Shown here piece after piece: positions 35,678 to 47,150 of a DNA stretch of 64,000 nt (positions are counted from its first letter, which is position 1; each line of letters starts with the position of its first letter). The notes below the pieces were generated by a model that saw nothing but the letters and a program-made list of their open reading frames with translations, did no database searches and had not been told where the DNA came from. A program made the position numbers and the translations under genes. Origin of the DNA: Puccinellia tenuiflora (lineage: Eukaryota > Streptophyta > Magnoliopsida > Poales > Poaceae); contig QRDG01001722.1 in assembly GCA_012064385.1 (NCBI GenBank), positions 493,789 through 557,788 on the forward strand, read 5' to 3'.

Positions 35678-36282
35678 GTTGAAAGGTGTTCACTGTGACG
35701 GTCCAACATGTCAGTATGTTATGAATCGGAGTTATTTTTTCTGTTGAAATAACAAGATATAATTCTTTATCAGAAAGGACAATAACAATGTGGTGCATCC
35801 GTGCATGATTGCACGTTGCATGTGATTGGTTGGAGGCAGGATTGATACGGGGCACATGCCACATGATGATGGTCGATGGGGATGTGCTGCAAATGCGATT
35901 GAGAGATTTGCGTCTCCCTGGCGTAGAAAAGATGTTTAGCCAGAACCAATTTCTACACGTAGAAAACTCATTTCTTTTCGCAGCCTTTGAGGCCTTTTAA
36001 GTGAGTTTAAGAAAACTGAAACATCTTACATGAATGCAGGCGTAAAGGAGCGGTTTTGTACGCACAATATTTTCCCCATAACGTACTAGTATTTTTTGAG
36101 TTTTGAATTCGCATAAACTTTTCTAGGTAAACTAAAGGAGAGAAGGTGTACGGATGTGTGATACGGCCGTCCTGGCCTAACCGACAAAAGCAAAGAAACC
36201 AGAGGACCGGGACCCACCTCACAAGGCCATTGGACTGAAAACCATCGATTCTCGTTAATCATCCACTACAGGAATGGTGTTA

Positions 36283-36553
36283 TATGCCGACGGCCAGACT
36301 CTACGCCGACGGCAAAAGGTCGGGGCCGTCGGCGTAGCCTCGTGACAGCCCAGCCGGCCGAGGCAGCCGTCGGCACAAAAATGACCGTCGGTGTACAAAA
36401 ACTATGCCGATGGCGGCCGTCGGCATTTATTAGCCGTCGGCGTATGCTCTCTTGTGCCGACGGCGGCCGTCAGCACAGGTTAGCCGTAGGCTCGCCCGGT
36501 TAGGGTTATGCCCCCCCAGAGCTATGCCGACGGCAAAGCCGTCGGCATAGGGT
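36283..36553. repeat. 5' subterminal GCCGACGGC / GCCGTCGGC repeats of the CACTA element
   Basis: About ten perfect and several one-mismatch copies of the 9-mer and its inverse lie within 270 bases. Many are arranged as closely spaced inverted pairs. In En/Spm such subterminal motifs are the binding sites of the TNPA-type protein. Confidence 0.85.
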
Positions 36554-36941
36554 TTTTTTTAAAAAAAAACCTTCACATTATGTGTTTATTTGTAACTATA
36601 AAATTTGGTATGCTGATTTTTGTATCAATTATTTGTTTAAATATTTCATGCATCGGGATAGTGTCGAAACCCCGCCTACACGCGTCCAGAAATCTTCTAA
36701 GTGTTATGACCCGAACGGGAAGAAGGTCACACCGGGGATCTATGTCTTGCACAATTTGGTTAATCACACATTCCAACACACTTCCACACATATCATACAA
36801 AAACAACTTCGGAACGAAACAAAACGTCTGGAGAAAGAGGAACAACATATGAAGAAAACATAGGTGGGCATACACACAACACTCAACATAGGTACTCAAC
36901 ATAGATGAGAACACACACAGTACTCAACATAGGTACTCAAA

Positions 36942-37316
36942 CTAACTACGACCAGGTCCTAAGCCGCGCGGTGCTGAGCCGCGGACGCTCTGCTTCCAAA
37001 GAGCCGGAACCATGAGAGACTCGCTCGCGTCATAAGGATTCTGAAGTAGCGACCAACGCCTGTTACTTGGATTATTGAACAAATACATGTAGCGAAGGAC
37101 GTGCTCGTCCTCCTCCCTAATACGACGACGTACCACCTCCTCGGGGCCCGGCGCTCTGAACACATTGCGTGGCCAATACCACCAAAGAAGATCCGGATCG
37201 ACGATGCGACCTGGATCCCTCACCAAGGTCCCCGCCCCGGAAGGTAGCCTCTCCCAGTGCCAGCCCGGCGGATGCCAGTCCCGGACATCGCCATCCGGGT
37301 TGATCAAAAGGGGCAT
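36942..37316 (-). CDS. Uncharacterised CACTA-internal reading frame (124 aa)
   Basis: A minus-strand frame starting MPLLINPDGDVRDWHPPGWH. It is rich in Trp, Arg and Pro, with the notable stretches PDLLWWYWPRNVF and IREEDEHVLRYMYLFNNP. It has no signal peptide or membrane helix and I do not recognise a family. Its composition looks protein-like, and it lies between subterminal repeats and the tandem arrays, opposite to the transposase genes. It could be an element accessory protein, or an exon of a captured host gene. Confidence 0.4.
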   Translation of the reverse strand: MPLLINPDGDVRDWHPPGWHWERLPSGAGTLVRDPGRIVDPDLLWWYWPRNVFRAPGPEEVVRRRIREEDEHVLRYMYLFNNPSNRRWSLLQNPYDASESLMVPALWKQSVRGSAPRGLGPGRS

Positions 37317-37540
37317 CGGAAAGGCCGGCGCGGAGGAGAAGCAGCGCGTGGAGGAGAGACGGCGGCGCGTGGTGTTGGGCGACGGGTTGGCTCGAACCGG
37401 GGACGAGGTCGTGGGTATTTATGCCCAATTAGGAACAAGCACACGGATTATGTGTTTCCTTCGAGCGTTTCTGAGCCGTTGGATCAGCGGTGTGTGTTTC
37501 TTTTGAGGGGTGAGCTGTTGGGCAAGTGGGCGCTCTCCTG

Positions 37541-37728
37541 ATCCAATGGCTCACAAGGGCTCTAAAAAACACACGATCCGTGTGCTTCCGATCAAACGGC
37601 TCACAAGAGCTCGAACGAAACACACAATCCGTGTGCTTCTGATCCAACGGCTCACAAGCGCTCGAAGGAAACACACGATCCGTGTGCTTCCGATCCAACG
37701 GCTCACAAGCGCTCGAAGGAAACACACG
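37541..37728. repeat. 51-bp tandem repeat, about 3.7 copies, plus an inverted copy
   Basis: The unit contains ACGGCTCACAAG and AACACACGATCCGTGTGCTT. Copies begin near 37543, 37591, 37642 and 37693. An inverted copy lies just upstream at about 37436-37500 (CACGGATTATGTGTTTCCTT), so this stretch can form a hairpin. Confidence 0.8.
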
Positions 37729-37737
37729 AGGACATAT

Positions 37738-38707
37738 AGCTGGAAACTCCCACATGGGGCGAACGGGGCGGAATCTTTACAAGAGTTGGGGCATATGTGT
37801 GTTTTTGTTGTACCTAGTGACTAACCTAACCCAACCAAGCAAAAAAATCCACTGAGCTACCCCCTTTCGATGCCCGTACCGGCTATAGACGGAAAATCTA
37901 GGGTTTTCTCCGGCGGGTCTAGGGTTTCGCCGGAGAGGTGCTCCGGAGCATCGGAACCCCACCAGAAGCTAGGGGGTGCCATATCACATGTGTACAAGTG
38001 TGTTTTGGGTTGTAGATGTCCAGGATCCTTCCCCGAGGTGTGACCGGCTTCACGAGCGTCACTGTTTCCTTAGCGAGTTTCTGGGCACATAGCTGGAAAC
38101 TCCCACATGGGGCGAACGGGGCGGAATCTTTGCAAGAGTTGGGGCATATGTGTGTTTTTGTTGTACCAAGTGACTAACCTAACCCAACCAAGCAAAACAA
38201 TCCAGTGAGCTACCCCCTTTCGATGCCCGTACCGGCCGTAGACGGAAAATCTAGGGTTATCTCCGGCGGGTCTAGGGTTTCGCCGGAGAGGTGCTCCGGA
38301 GCATCGGAACCCCACCAGAAGCTAGGGGGTGCCATATCACATGTGTACAAGTGTGTTTTGGGTTGTAGATGTCCAGGATCCTTCCCCGAGGTGTGACCGG
38401 CTTCACGAGTGTCACTGTTTCCTTAGCGAGTTTCTGGGCATATAGCTGGAAACTCCCACATGGGGCGAACGGGGCGGAATCTTTGCAAGAGTTGGGGCAT
38501 ATGTGTGTTTTTGTTGTACCTAGTGACTAACCTAACCCAACCAAGCAAAAATATCCACTGAGCTACCCCCTTTCGACGCCCGTACCGTCCGTAGACGGAA
38601 AATCTAGGGTTATCTCCAGCGGGTCTAGGGTTTCGCCGGAGAGGTGCTCCGGAGTATCGGAACCCCACCAGAAGCTAGGGGGTGCCATATCACATGTGTA
38701 CAAGTGT
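37738..38707. repeat. 353-bp tandem repeat, about 2.75 copies
   Basis: AGCTGGAAACTCCCACATGG recurs at 37738, 38091 and 38444, a spacing of exactly 353 each time. The third copy ends near 38707. The copies differ at only a few positions, so the array expanded recently. Each unit contains near-palindromes such as CTCCGGCGGGTCTAGGGTTT. No coding function is apparent. Confidence 0.9.
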
Positions 38708-38929
38708 TTCGACGACCGTGGAAGGGGTAGACGACACGGTTGACTTTCGGTCACCTGTTTAGGGTTTCACCGGGAAGGGGCTCCGGAGCGTCGGAATCAC
38801 ACCGGAATAATTTGCGTGTGTCTAAATTATAATTTTTAAAATATTAATAAAACTGTATAAATTTATAATTTAGTAAATTATAATGTTTATAAAACATTAA
38901 CAAAATTGCTAAAAATAAAAAAACTATGT

Positions 38930-39031
38930 TGTGCCGACGGCAAAGCCGTCGGCATAGGTCCTAAAAGTCTTAAACTGGGTTGTGCCGACGGCAAAGCCGT
39001 CGGCATAGGTCCTAAAAGTCTAAAACTGGCC
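38930..39031. repeat. Internal copies of the subterminal motif, 51-bp direct repeat
   Basis: GTGCCGACGGCAAAGCCGTC with GGCATAGGTCCTAAAAGTC occurs twice (from 38931 and 38982). These are inverted pairs of the same 9-mer as at the element ends, now inside and next to the putative promoter of the transposase gene. Confidence 0.8.
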
Positions 39032-39493
39032 CACCCGCGCGCGCAGCTCCCTCTCCCTCTCACTCACTCTCTCGCATCTCCCCGCCGACCCCGACCCGCA
39101 TCTCACCGCCGCCGTCCTCACCTCCCCTCCGGCCGCGCCCCTCCTCGGCTGTCCTCCGGCCGCGCCCCCTCCCCCTCCGGCCGCGCCCCGCCCCCTCTCC
39201 GCTCTGGTGCGGCCGCGCCCCCTCCCTGCTCCCCTCCGGCCGGAGTTCGACCGCCGCCCGCACCTCGCCGTCCGCCGCCCTGAGCCCGCCTCCCCGCTCC
39301 CCTTCCTCCCGCCGGAGTTCGACCGCCGCCCCGAGCCCGCCGCCCTGCGCTCCCCTCCGTCCGTGGCCCCTCCCCGCTCCCCTCCGGGCCGCCGTCCGCC
39401 GCCCGCACCTCGCCGTCCGCCGCCCGCACCTCGCCGTCCCGAAGCTCGCGCCCCGGCCACCACGCCCCGGCCACCCGTGCCCTCCCCTGCAGG
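39032..39493 (+). promoter_or_regulatory. GC-rich promoter/leader region of the CACTA transposase gene
   Basis: A pyrimidine-rich stretch (CTCCCTCTCCCTCTCACTCA) passes into about 450 bases of C/G-rich low-complexity DNA that is open in several frames. It ends in a good splice donor (CCTGCAGGTGAGCC). A possible second leader exon spans about 39899-40100 (acceptor CACTAGGTCCCC, donor CGAGGGTATAAC). This suggests a spliced 5' leader rather than coding sequence. Confidence 0.45.
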
Positions 39494-40183
39494 TGAGCCT
39501 CCCCGGCCGAGGCCATTTTTTACTTTTTTTAAATTTCTATTAATTATTTAGGAGTGTTAGTTAATTTTCTATTAGTTTATTTTTTAGTACTGTTAGTATG
39601 TTAGTGTTAGTTAATTTTCTATTAGTTAGTTTTTTAGTATGGTTAGTATGTTAGTATTAGTGCATGTTTTATTTTTTATGTTAGTGTTAGTATTTTAGGT
39701 TAGCTATTATGTTAATGTTATCAAGTGTTGAAATTGCATTGATACTGCAGCTCGGTAAGCCACATTTTCGGTTAGTGTTAGTTAGATTAGGACAAAAATC
39801 AAGTCTTGCATTAATTTTTGGTTGTTTACCTACTAGTCACACTTGTGAATTTATGTAAGTACAATAATTGCTAACCTTTGTTCATTTTGTACACTAGGTC
39901 CCCGTCGTGACCACCTCGCTGATCCGATTCCGTCGCTCTCCCGGTGGTTGCCGTTCATTCGTTGTCCCTCACCACCGTCAATCCCGCTTATCGTTGCGGG
40001 GCTTCTTCTCCAGCTGAGGAGGGGCCGCCTCGGTGCCCCTTCGTCGCCCTGCTTCTGGAGCACGTCCTCGACCTTGTCCGGCCACCGATCACGCTTCGAG
40101 GGTATAACTCTTTCGCCTCTCTTGCTGCATAGGTTTATTTTGGTCTAGATCACCAAGTCAGTCGCGCAACCGAGTCAGATCCC

Positions 40184-40259
40184 ATCCGGAAGGGTTACAA
40201 ATTTATAAATATGCAGGATTGTCCATCTCTGCATATTTATAACCGTAACACTTCCGGAT
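40184..40259. repeat. Inverted repeat (33-bp arms) upstream of the transposase
   Basis: ATCCGGAAGGGTTACA opens the left arm and its near-inverse TGTAAC...TTCCGGAT closes the right arm. The inner 14 bp (TTATAAATATGCAG) are perfectly inverted around a 12-base loop. Confidence 0.85.
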
Positions 40260-40280
40260 TGTCCATGTTGGACAGTCCGA

Positions 40281-40482
40281 GTACGTGTAGATCGGGTCGT
40301 GTCCCATGTTCTACCCCTTCCTGAGACGGAATTTCGGCAGCACCTCCCCGTTGTTCTTCGGATGCACACCCTCTCGGCTTGACAAGCTCGAGACGTGTAT
40401 TCTGAAGAACAGCGGGGAGGTGCTGTCGAAATTCCGTCTCGGGTCGGGGTAGAACATGGGACACGACTCGATCTACACGTAC
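40281..40482. repeat. 202-bp near-perfect palindrome upstream of the transposase
   Basis: The left half starts GTACGTGTAGATCGGGTCGT and the right half ends with the inverse ACGACTCGATCTACACGTAC. The halves pair almost to the centre (CTCTCGGCTTG with ACAAGCTCGAG), so there is virtually no loop. A transcript through it would fold into a hairpin of about 100 bp. Confidence 0.9.
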
Positions 40483-40643
40483 TCGGGCGGGATAGGCCTA
40501 CCTATTAGAAGTGTAGGTAAACCCTTGCATGGTGTAAAAGATAAAATTTGGCCGTAATTAATCTTGGTGTCATTGAATAAATTTATTAGTACTTGCTGCA
40601 TAGTATGAAATGCGTTGTTGTTTGGCTCCCAATAAAGCAGAGG

Positions 40644-43600
40644 ATGGCAGATAATGGGTGGATGTACAGTGGCCGTATCAGTAAGACTGAAAGAACAGAT
40701 GAGTGGGAATGGAAGACTGATTTATTGGTGAAGGAGTTAGGGCGTGGTTCAAAAAAGTCAGGAGTTCGTCCAAGATGCCCTTGCACTAATTGCAAGAATC
40801 GTCACCGTCAGGGAAAGGATGACATGAGTAAACACCTTTGGTTGAATGGGTATATGCCTAACTTTGTCACGGTTGTCGACTTTGCTCAGTACGAACGTGA
40901 CAGAGGTGAGGTGATGCGGCAGCGGATCGATGGCAATGAGTACGATGGGATTAGAAATTTCCTAGATGATCTCCGCGATGCCGACATGCCGGATTCGCCA
41001 CCTCAAGGGGAGGAACCGCCAGAACCGGAGGAACCGGGTGAACCGGAGGAACCAGAGCCAACCGCGAAGGCCTTCCTTGATATGATGGCCTCGGCTAAGA
41101 GGCCTCTATACGAGAATGCAAAGATTTCTCAGCTCGATGCCATCTCTCAACTACTAGCCGACAAGGCCCAGTACTCCACCACCCGTGCATGCTTTGAAAA
41201 AATCTGATAACACATGGTAACATGTTGCCCGAAGGGCATTGTCTGCCTAAAACCCTGCACGAAGCGAAGAAAATCATGAAAGGGCTCAGCATGGATTATG
41301 AAAAGATAGATTGCTGTCCAAAAGGTTGCCTTTTGTTCTGGAAACAGTTTGCGGAAGACAAGTACTGTAGTATTTGTCGGGCCTCTAGGTATCATGAGGT
41401 AACGGGAGCCGATGGTCAGGTGAAGCAGACAAAAGTCGCTGTGAAGATTCTTCGGTATCTCCCATTCATAAAAAGAATCCAGCGGCTTTACTTGTCCGAG
41501 GAGACTGCCACACAGATGACGTGGCACAAGAAGGGGAAGAGATACTCGGACGAGCTCGGACGGAAAAAGATGGGACATCCATCTGATGGCAAGGCATGGA
41601 AAAACTTCGATGAGAAACACCCCGTTGAGGCAGCAGAGGCTCGAAATGTCAGAATTGCGATAGCGACAGATGGATTCAATCCATATGGTATGTCGACTGC
41701 CTCATACAGCTGCTGGCCCGTGTTTGTTATCCCACTCAATCTCCCTCCTGGAGTCGTAATGCAAAGGAAGTTCATATTTCTGTCGCTGATCATTCCAGGG
41801 CCCGATTACCCGGGGAAGAATTTGAGTGTCTACATGCAGCCGCTTGTGGATGATTTGAACCACTCTTGGCACCATGGGACGTTGACATACGACCGAGCAT
41901 CGAAGAGAAACTTCTTGATGAGAGTATGGTTCCACTATTCCATGCACGACCTACCCGGGTACGCCCTATTCTGCGGATGGTGTACAGCTGGCAAGTGGCC
42001 ATGCCCAGTGTGCAGGAACCGACTTGAGTTCCTTTGGCTGAACGCAGGTGGCAAGTATGTCGCGTTTGACAAGCACCGACAGTTTCTCAAAAGAAGGCAC
42101 CGGTTCAGAGATGACAAAAAGAACTTCACGAAGGGCAAAGTTGTGCATGAAGAAAAAGAGATACCGACGTTCGATGGTGCAGCTGTTGATGCCGAGCTAC
42201 GTGCTCTCGTGCCTGTTGTGGGAAATGGCCCACGATATGTGGGCTATGGTGAGACACACAACTGGACTCACGTGGCAGGCTTAACCCAGCTCGTGTATTA
42301 CAAGGACCTCGAACTTCCCCATAACATCGATGTGATGCACACGGAAAAGAATGTCGGAGAGTCCCTCTTTCACACAGTCCTGAACATTCCTGGCAAGTCA
42401 AAGGATAATGTCAAGGCTAGAGTCGATGTTGAGAAGCTGTGTGATAGGAAGAGCTTACACATGCAGCCTCCTGACCGCCGCCGAAAAAATTGGTTCAAGC
42501 CAAATGCCGACTACTGCCTTGATAGTACCCAGAAGAAGGAGGCATTCAAGTGGCTCAAACACGTCGTGATGTTCCCTGATGGTTATTGTTCGAATATAAG
42601 TAAGGGAGTCAATCTTGTAACGGGAAAAGTCACCGGGCTCAAGAGTCACGACTATCATATATGGATTGAGCGGTTGATGCCAGTGATGGTTCGAGGGTAT
42701 CTCCCCGAGCGTGTCTGGCAAGTGCTTGCGGAGTTGAGCCATTTCTTCCGCACGCTATGTGCTAAGCAGATATGTCCCATGATTATTAAGAAGCTGCATG
42801 ATCTTGTGCCGGAGTTGCTATGCAAGTTAGAGATGATCTTTCCGCCAGGCTTCTTTACTCCGATGGCACATCTCGTTGTGCATCTCGCGAACGAGGCACT
42901 CTTGGGTGGACCGGTGCAGTTTCGTTGGCAGTTTTGTATTGAGAGAGAGTTTAAGTATATTCGAAACATAACTGGAAACAAAGCTAAGATTGAAGCATGC
43001 ATAGCTGAGGCAACAGTACTTCGGGAGATGGCAGACGCCGCGACAACGTACTATCCCGATGATGTTCCCACTCTGCATAACCAGGTCTCTCGGTACAATG
43101 TCGACGAGCCCAAGCGTGATCCCAAGCTCAAACTCTTCCAATCTCCCGGTGGCAAGGCCGGTGGCCGGGAAAAATATACGTTGACCACGGAAGAGAAGAG
43201 TTGCATAATGCTCTATGTGCTTATGAACATGACAGAAATGGTCGATTTCATCAGGTAAAATGGTCGATTTATGCTTATGAACAAATTACTTTGCAACTAA
43301 TAACTTGGTTGCGGTCTAATACCTATTTTCTCCTTCTAGAGAATTCAAGGATGAAATGTGGTCGGGAGCGGAGGATCCATCTGTCGCGGAGATGGATACT
43401 CTTCTGAAAGAGGGTGCTCCCGGGAAGAATTCATTTGTGTCCTGGTTCCTGAAAAAAGTAATTTCTAACCTGTCCCTCTTACCTTGCAATCAGTGACTTG
43501 TCCCTGTAATGACATGTAACTAATGCACAAAACAATTTGAACTCTACTTGTAGGGAGCTGATTCTAACGTTGAGATGACGGATGAGTTGAGATGTGTTTC

Positions 43601-44360
43601 CCAAGGTTTTAGCCGTACCGTCATGAAGTATGAGAAGTATGATGTGAATGGGTATCGCTTCCATACAGAGTATCACCAGAAGAGTCGGCCGAATGCAAAA
43701 ACCGTAAATACCGGTGTCTTCACCAAAGGAGCCGATGACGTTGATTACTATGGAAGGTTAGAGAAGGTGTACGAGCTGACGTTCAATCGTACGAACCTAG
43801 AACTCAAGCTCGTTGTGTTCAAATGCCACTGGTTCGACCCACACACAGGACCACACGGTGGACAGAGAAGTACCCCTTCCATTGGGTTAGTCGAAGTTAG
43901 GCCTTCAACCACCTATAGCGGAGCCGATGTCTTTATTGTGGCTCACCAAGCCAAGCAAGTTTATTATTTGCCCTACCCATGTCAGAAAGAGGGACTCAAG
44001 GGATGGGAAGTCATGTTCCAGGTATCGCCACATGGTAAGCTACCCATGCCCAATGCTGACGATTACAACAACATTGACCCTGTAACATACGAGGGAATTT
44101 TCTATCAAGAGGAAGTGGACTTTGGGGACTTTGATTTACAACCGGGTGGTCTTGAGAATCTCGAGAACGATGCACAAACTCGTGGTGAGTCCGTGGACAA
44201 TCTAAAGGACATAGATATGCTCGAGAAGTTTCATGCGGGCAAAGTCAATGATGACGAGCCTCCACCGTGCGAGGAGCCTCCAACTTACTACTCACGTGAT
44301 AGCGATAGTGATAGTGAGAATGAGAACCAAGCTAATTATGAGAGTGATGATTCGAGGTGA
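40644..44360 (+). pseudogene. CACTA transposase (TNPD/Tnp2-like), multi-exon, one frameshift
   Basis: The ATG at 40644 (MADNGWMYSGRISKTE) is chosen because it begins the conserved Transpos_assoc domain (about residues 3-85, CPCTNCKNR) right after a possible acceptor (AAAGCAG). An acidic linker follows. Near 41194-41203 a run of six A lacks one base relative to the reading frame, giving TGATAA, and the frame continues to 43254. That part is the Transposase_21 (Tnp2) core: KGLSMDYEKIDCCPKGC, ATDGFNPYGMS, PLVDDLNHSW, PGYALFCGWCTAGKWPCPVC, HNIDVMHTEKNVGES. A DUF4218 region follows (LPERVWQVLAELSHFFR, PPGFFTPMAHLVVHL). Two introns are clear: 43255-43339 and 43458-43553. The last exon carries DUF4216 (LVVFKCHWFDP, FIVAHQAKQVYYLPYP) and an acidic tail. 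It would cut and join the element ends with the TNPA-like partner encoded next to it. The frameshift may be real or a homopolymer sequencing error. Confidence 0.9.
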
Positions 44361-44529
44361 GGGTCTATATTTTATTATGTCTTTTTGCTTAGTGATGATT
44401 CGAGTATTTATCTTAGTGTCTACATTTATGCGTCTCTATGCTTACACGTCTTTATGCTTAGTGTCTACATTTTATTATGTCTTTTTTGCTTAATTGTTTT
44501 CTCTTTCTCAATGCAGGTGATTCAAGAAT

Positions 44530-46940
44530 ATGAGCCAAGGCAAGGAATCTTCGGCGTCCTTGCTTAGGTCGCTGAGGCAAAAGAAGGTTACGCGAAGTGG
44601 AAGACCATCAATTCCCAATTCGCGTTACCCCGAGACCAGCGATGCGAGCGATGCGAGAGGAGGACGAGGACGAGGAGGACGAGGTGGCAGGGGAGGTGGA
44701 GTAGACTTGGAGCCACCACCCTCCGCTTCTGGCGACGTGGCTTCCCAGTTGCAGTTGGAGGCCTCGTCTAGAGACGAGCCGGAGACGGAGTCTAGAGACG
44801 AGGCGGAGTCTCGACCGGAGGCGGAGGCGGATGCCGAGGCGGAGGTGGAGGTGGAGGCGACAGGGAAGCTGAGGATTCGTGGGGAAGCGGGAGTCCCCGG
44901 TCAGGCACAGGAGCCTACTACCGAGGAGGGGAAAGCCCTCATCCAGCCTAACTGTAAAGAGTAAGTGTACTAATTTTGTATTTTTGAACATGTAATTTCA
45001 TTTTGGTCATAACAATTTGGTATATGTACTAATGTTTGATATTATTGTGCAGCAATTGGACCTATCCCAAGGGGACTCGCCAGCCTTCGAGTTTGCTTGG
45101 AGCTCTTATTCGGCACTTTTGGCCGGGCTTCTACACTCCTGCCGGCGGCCTCGAGAGGAAGCTAGCCATTACTTGGCTTGACTACGAGGGTGCTCCGTCC
45201 CCGGGCTTCGAGAGTGCTGCTGACGCTGTTATCACCAAGTTTTGGGTAAGACATATTTCTCGAGTTTCGTTCATACTTGATTAACCCACCGTGCTAACTC
45301 ATGACTCTCACAATTTCTTTATGCATATTTGAAGTGCTTTTACCGGGTGCTGGAGGAGCACAGGGCCGAGGCGGACAGGAATTTGCACAGGGCTTGTGTG
45401 AGGTTGACACGGCAGCAGTGGTACAACCAAAAGCACACATCCATCAGCGCTTTCTGTTCTGAGAGGGGCATTAGGGCTTACAAGGCGCAGATTGTCAAGA
45501 ACCCGCCGCAGTTGACCGTCGAGGATTACATGTCGGTAAGTAATCTGTCAATGAAATTCTATATTGCGTATTGCATTTTCAATGATATTACATTATCTGT
45601 TCTTTACTTGAGTATTGCATTTTTAGGTAATGCCCCTGTGGGCCGATGGAAAAGATGATGCTTGGGAGGCGCTGGCTAAGAGGTGGACCGGGGAAGACGC
45701 TGAGTTCGCCGCCGTGAGCGAGCGGAACAAGAAGAACCGAGGCACCGATGGAACACACAGTGGGGGAAACCTCAACCATGGGCGTTTCAAGGAAAGGCTG
45801 GTATGTATATACATGGAGCTACCTGCATTTATTTCCCGTCATATTGCTACTTGATACTAACATTTCTTTTCCGATGCAGGAGGCCGCTTCCGGGGAGCAG
45901 CTTAGTGACATGTCAACTTGGAAGAAGATGAAGCAGAAGAAGCTTGATCTAAGCGAGCCTCAGCCCTCGCTTCCCAAGTACTACGGCACAGCCGAGCAGG
46001 ACTTGGACGCCTACTGCACGACGTTCTCCGAGTTATACCCGGAGGTGGATGACCCCCTTGAGCAGGAGACCGACGAGACTGCGTTGATCCTGTCGGGGCA
46101 CGGGCTGGAGCATGGCCGTCCGCGCGTTCTTAGTGCAGTGGTCAGGCCTGGCAGGACCTTCACGCAGGTCAAAGCTACCATCCCCGTCGGCACCACTATC
46201 CCGCCTCCTCGACAGCCTCGTCAATCCCGTGATGTAAGTCTTTCTCACTATCATCCTCTTTCCGATATTCCTTCCTGCATGGCTAAGTTGACGAGATTCA
46301 TCACTTTTAAATTGTAGCCTGATTTCGAGGACGCCTACGATGCCGCTCATGCGAGCTACGTCGAGGACATGGCTCTGTGGAACGAGAGGGATCAGGCCTA
46401 CGCCGCGTACATGGAGGCGTTCCAAGCGGTAAGTTTCGACCTTTACTTTTGCAAAAGATCACAAGTCCCAATTCCCCTAGTTTGAATCTTTGGCAGATGT
46501 TTGCTCGCACAACCCTTTATTTCTACAACCCTTGGCAGGCTACGATTAGGTTTATGCAAACTGGAGAGCGGGGGGACCCGATAGGAGCTGCGCCTCCTAG
46601 GCCCGGGCCGCCGCCAGTCTTTCCTTCGAGGGAGATGTTTGCTCGCACATATTACACATCGAACCCGGTAAGTTCTTACCAAACCAGTGGTTACCGCTTT
46701 CCTTTTGCCTCGGAAGTTGCTTACTCTTGCTCGAACATGTAGGGAACGGGATCTTCCCGGGCCGCTCGTGCTTCTCCTGGTGCCTCGCCGAGCTCACCGG
46801 CTAGTCGCGCTTCTCCTTCGCCCGATCCTTCGCCTGGTGCTGGTTCTCGTGGTGGCTCTACTTCGGCCACGCCGCGCCAGCGGTCGCCTGTCTTCACCAG
46901 GGGAGATCTTGGGTTCACCCCGTCTCAACCACAGATGTAG
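44530..46940 (+). CDS. CACTA second protein (TNPA-like, Ptta/En/Spm family), eight exons
   Basis: Exons read from splice sites: 44530-44960, 45053-45245, 45335-45535, 45627-45800, 45880-46233, 46318-46428, 46497-46667, 46743-46940. Together they keep one frame for 610 residues. The N terminus is basic with an RGG-rich stretch (GGRGRGGRGGRGGG), followed by an acidic EAEADAEAEVEVEA segment. Exons 2-5 form the plant transposase (Ptta/En/Spm) domain: WTYPKGTRQPSSL, then KNPPQLTVEDYM, then LWADGKDDAWEALAKRW, with HSGGNLNHGRFKERL near its end. The C terminus is Pro/Ser-rich. In En/Spm the matching protein binds the subterminal repeats and helps the transposase. The gene starts 169 bases after the transposase stop. 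A donor at the transposase end (TCGAGGTGAGG) and an acceptor (ATGCAGGTGATTC, about 44516) could join both genes into one transcript. No break is visible. Confidence 0.85.
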
Positions 46941-47145
46941 GATGATCTTCCGGCTGGTGGGTTGCATGTTAGATGATGAAACCATGTAGGATTGATCGGA
47001 ACCATGTATGATATAGGATTGATGGAACCATGTATGTTGTTGATGTTTTGTATGCACTTGCTGATGTTATTATGCTCATAATATTTCTGTTATTATTGCT
47101 GCAATTTTGGTACTGAAATCACCAAAAAAAAATACTGGCATGAGG
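46941..47145 (+). other. 3' untranslated region of the CACTA genes
   Basis: AT-rich, with GGAACCATGTATG-type short repeats. It probably contains the polyadenylation region before the 3' subterminal repeats begin. Confidence 0.5.
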
Positions 47146-47150
47146 CTACG

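Noticed and set aside
37738..38707. Regularly spaced repeats that might suggest a CRISPR-like array
   Set aside because: Contiguous 353-bp units without unique spacers, inside a plant transposon, are ordinary tandem duplication.
39020..39551. Several overlapping Pro/Arg- or Gly/Arg-rich open frames on both strands
   Set aside because: Low-complexity C/G-rich DNA keeps all frames open. Splice-like sites suggest an untranslated leader.
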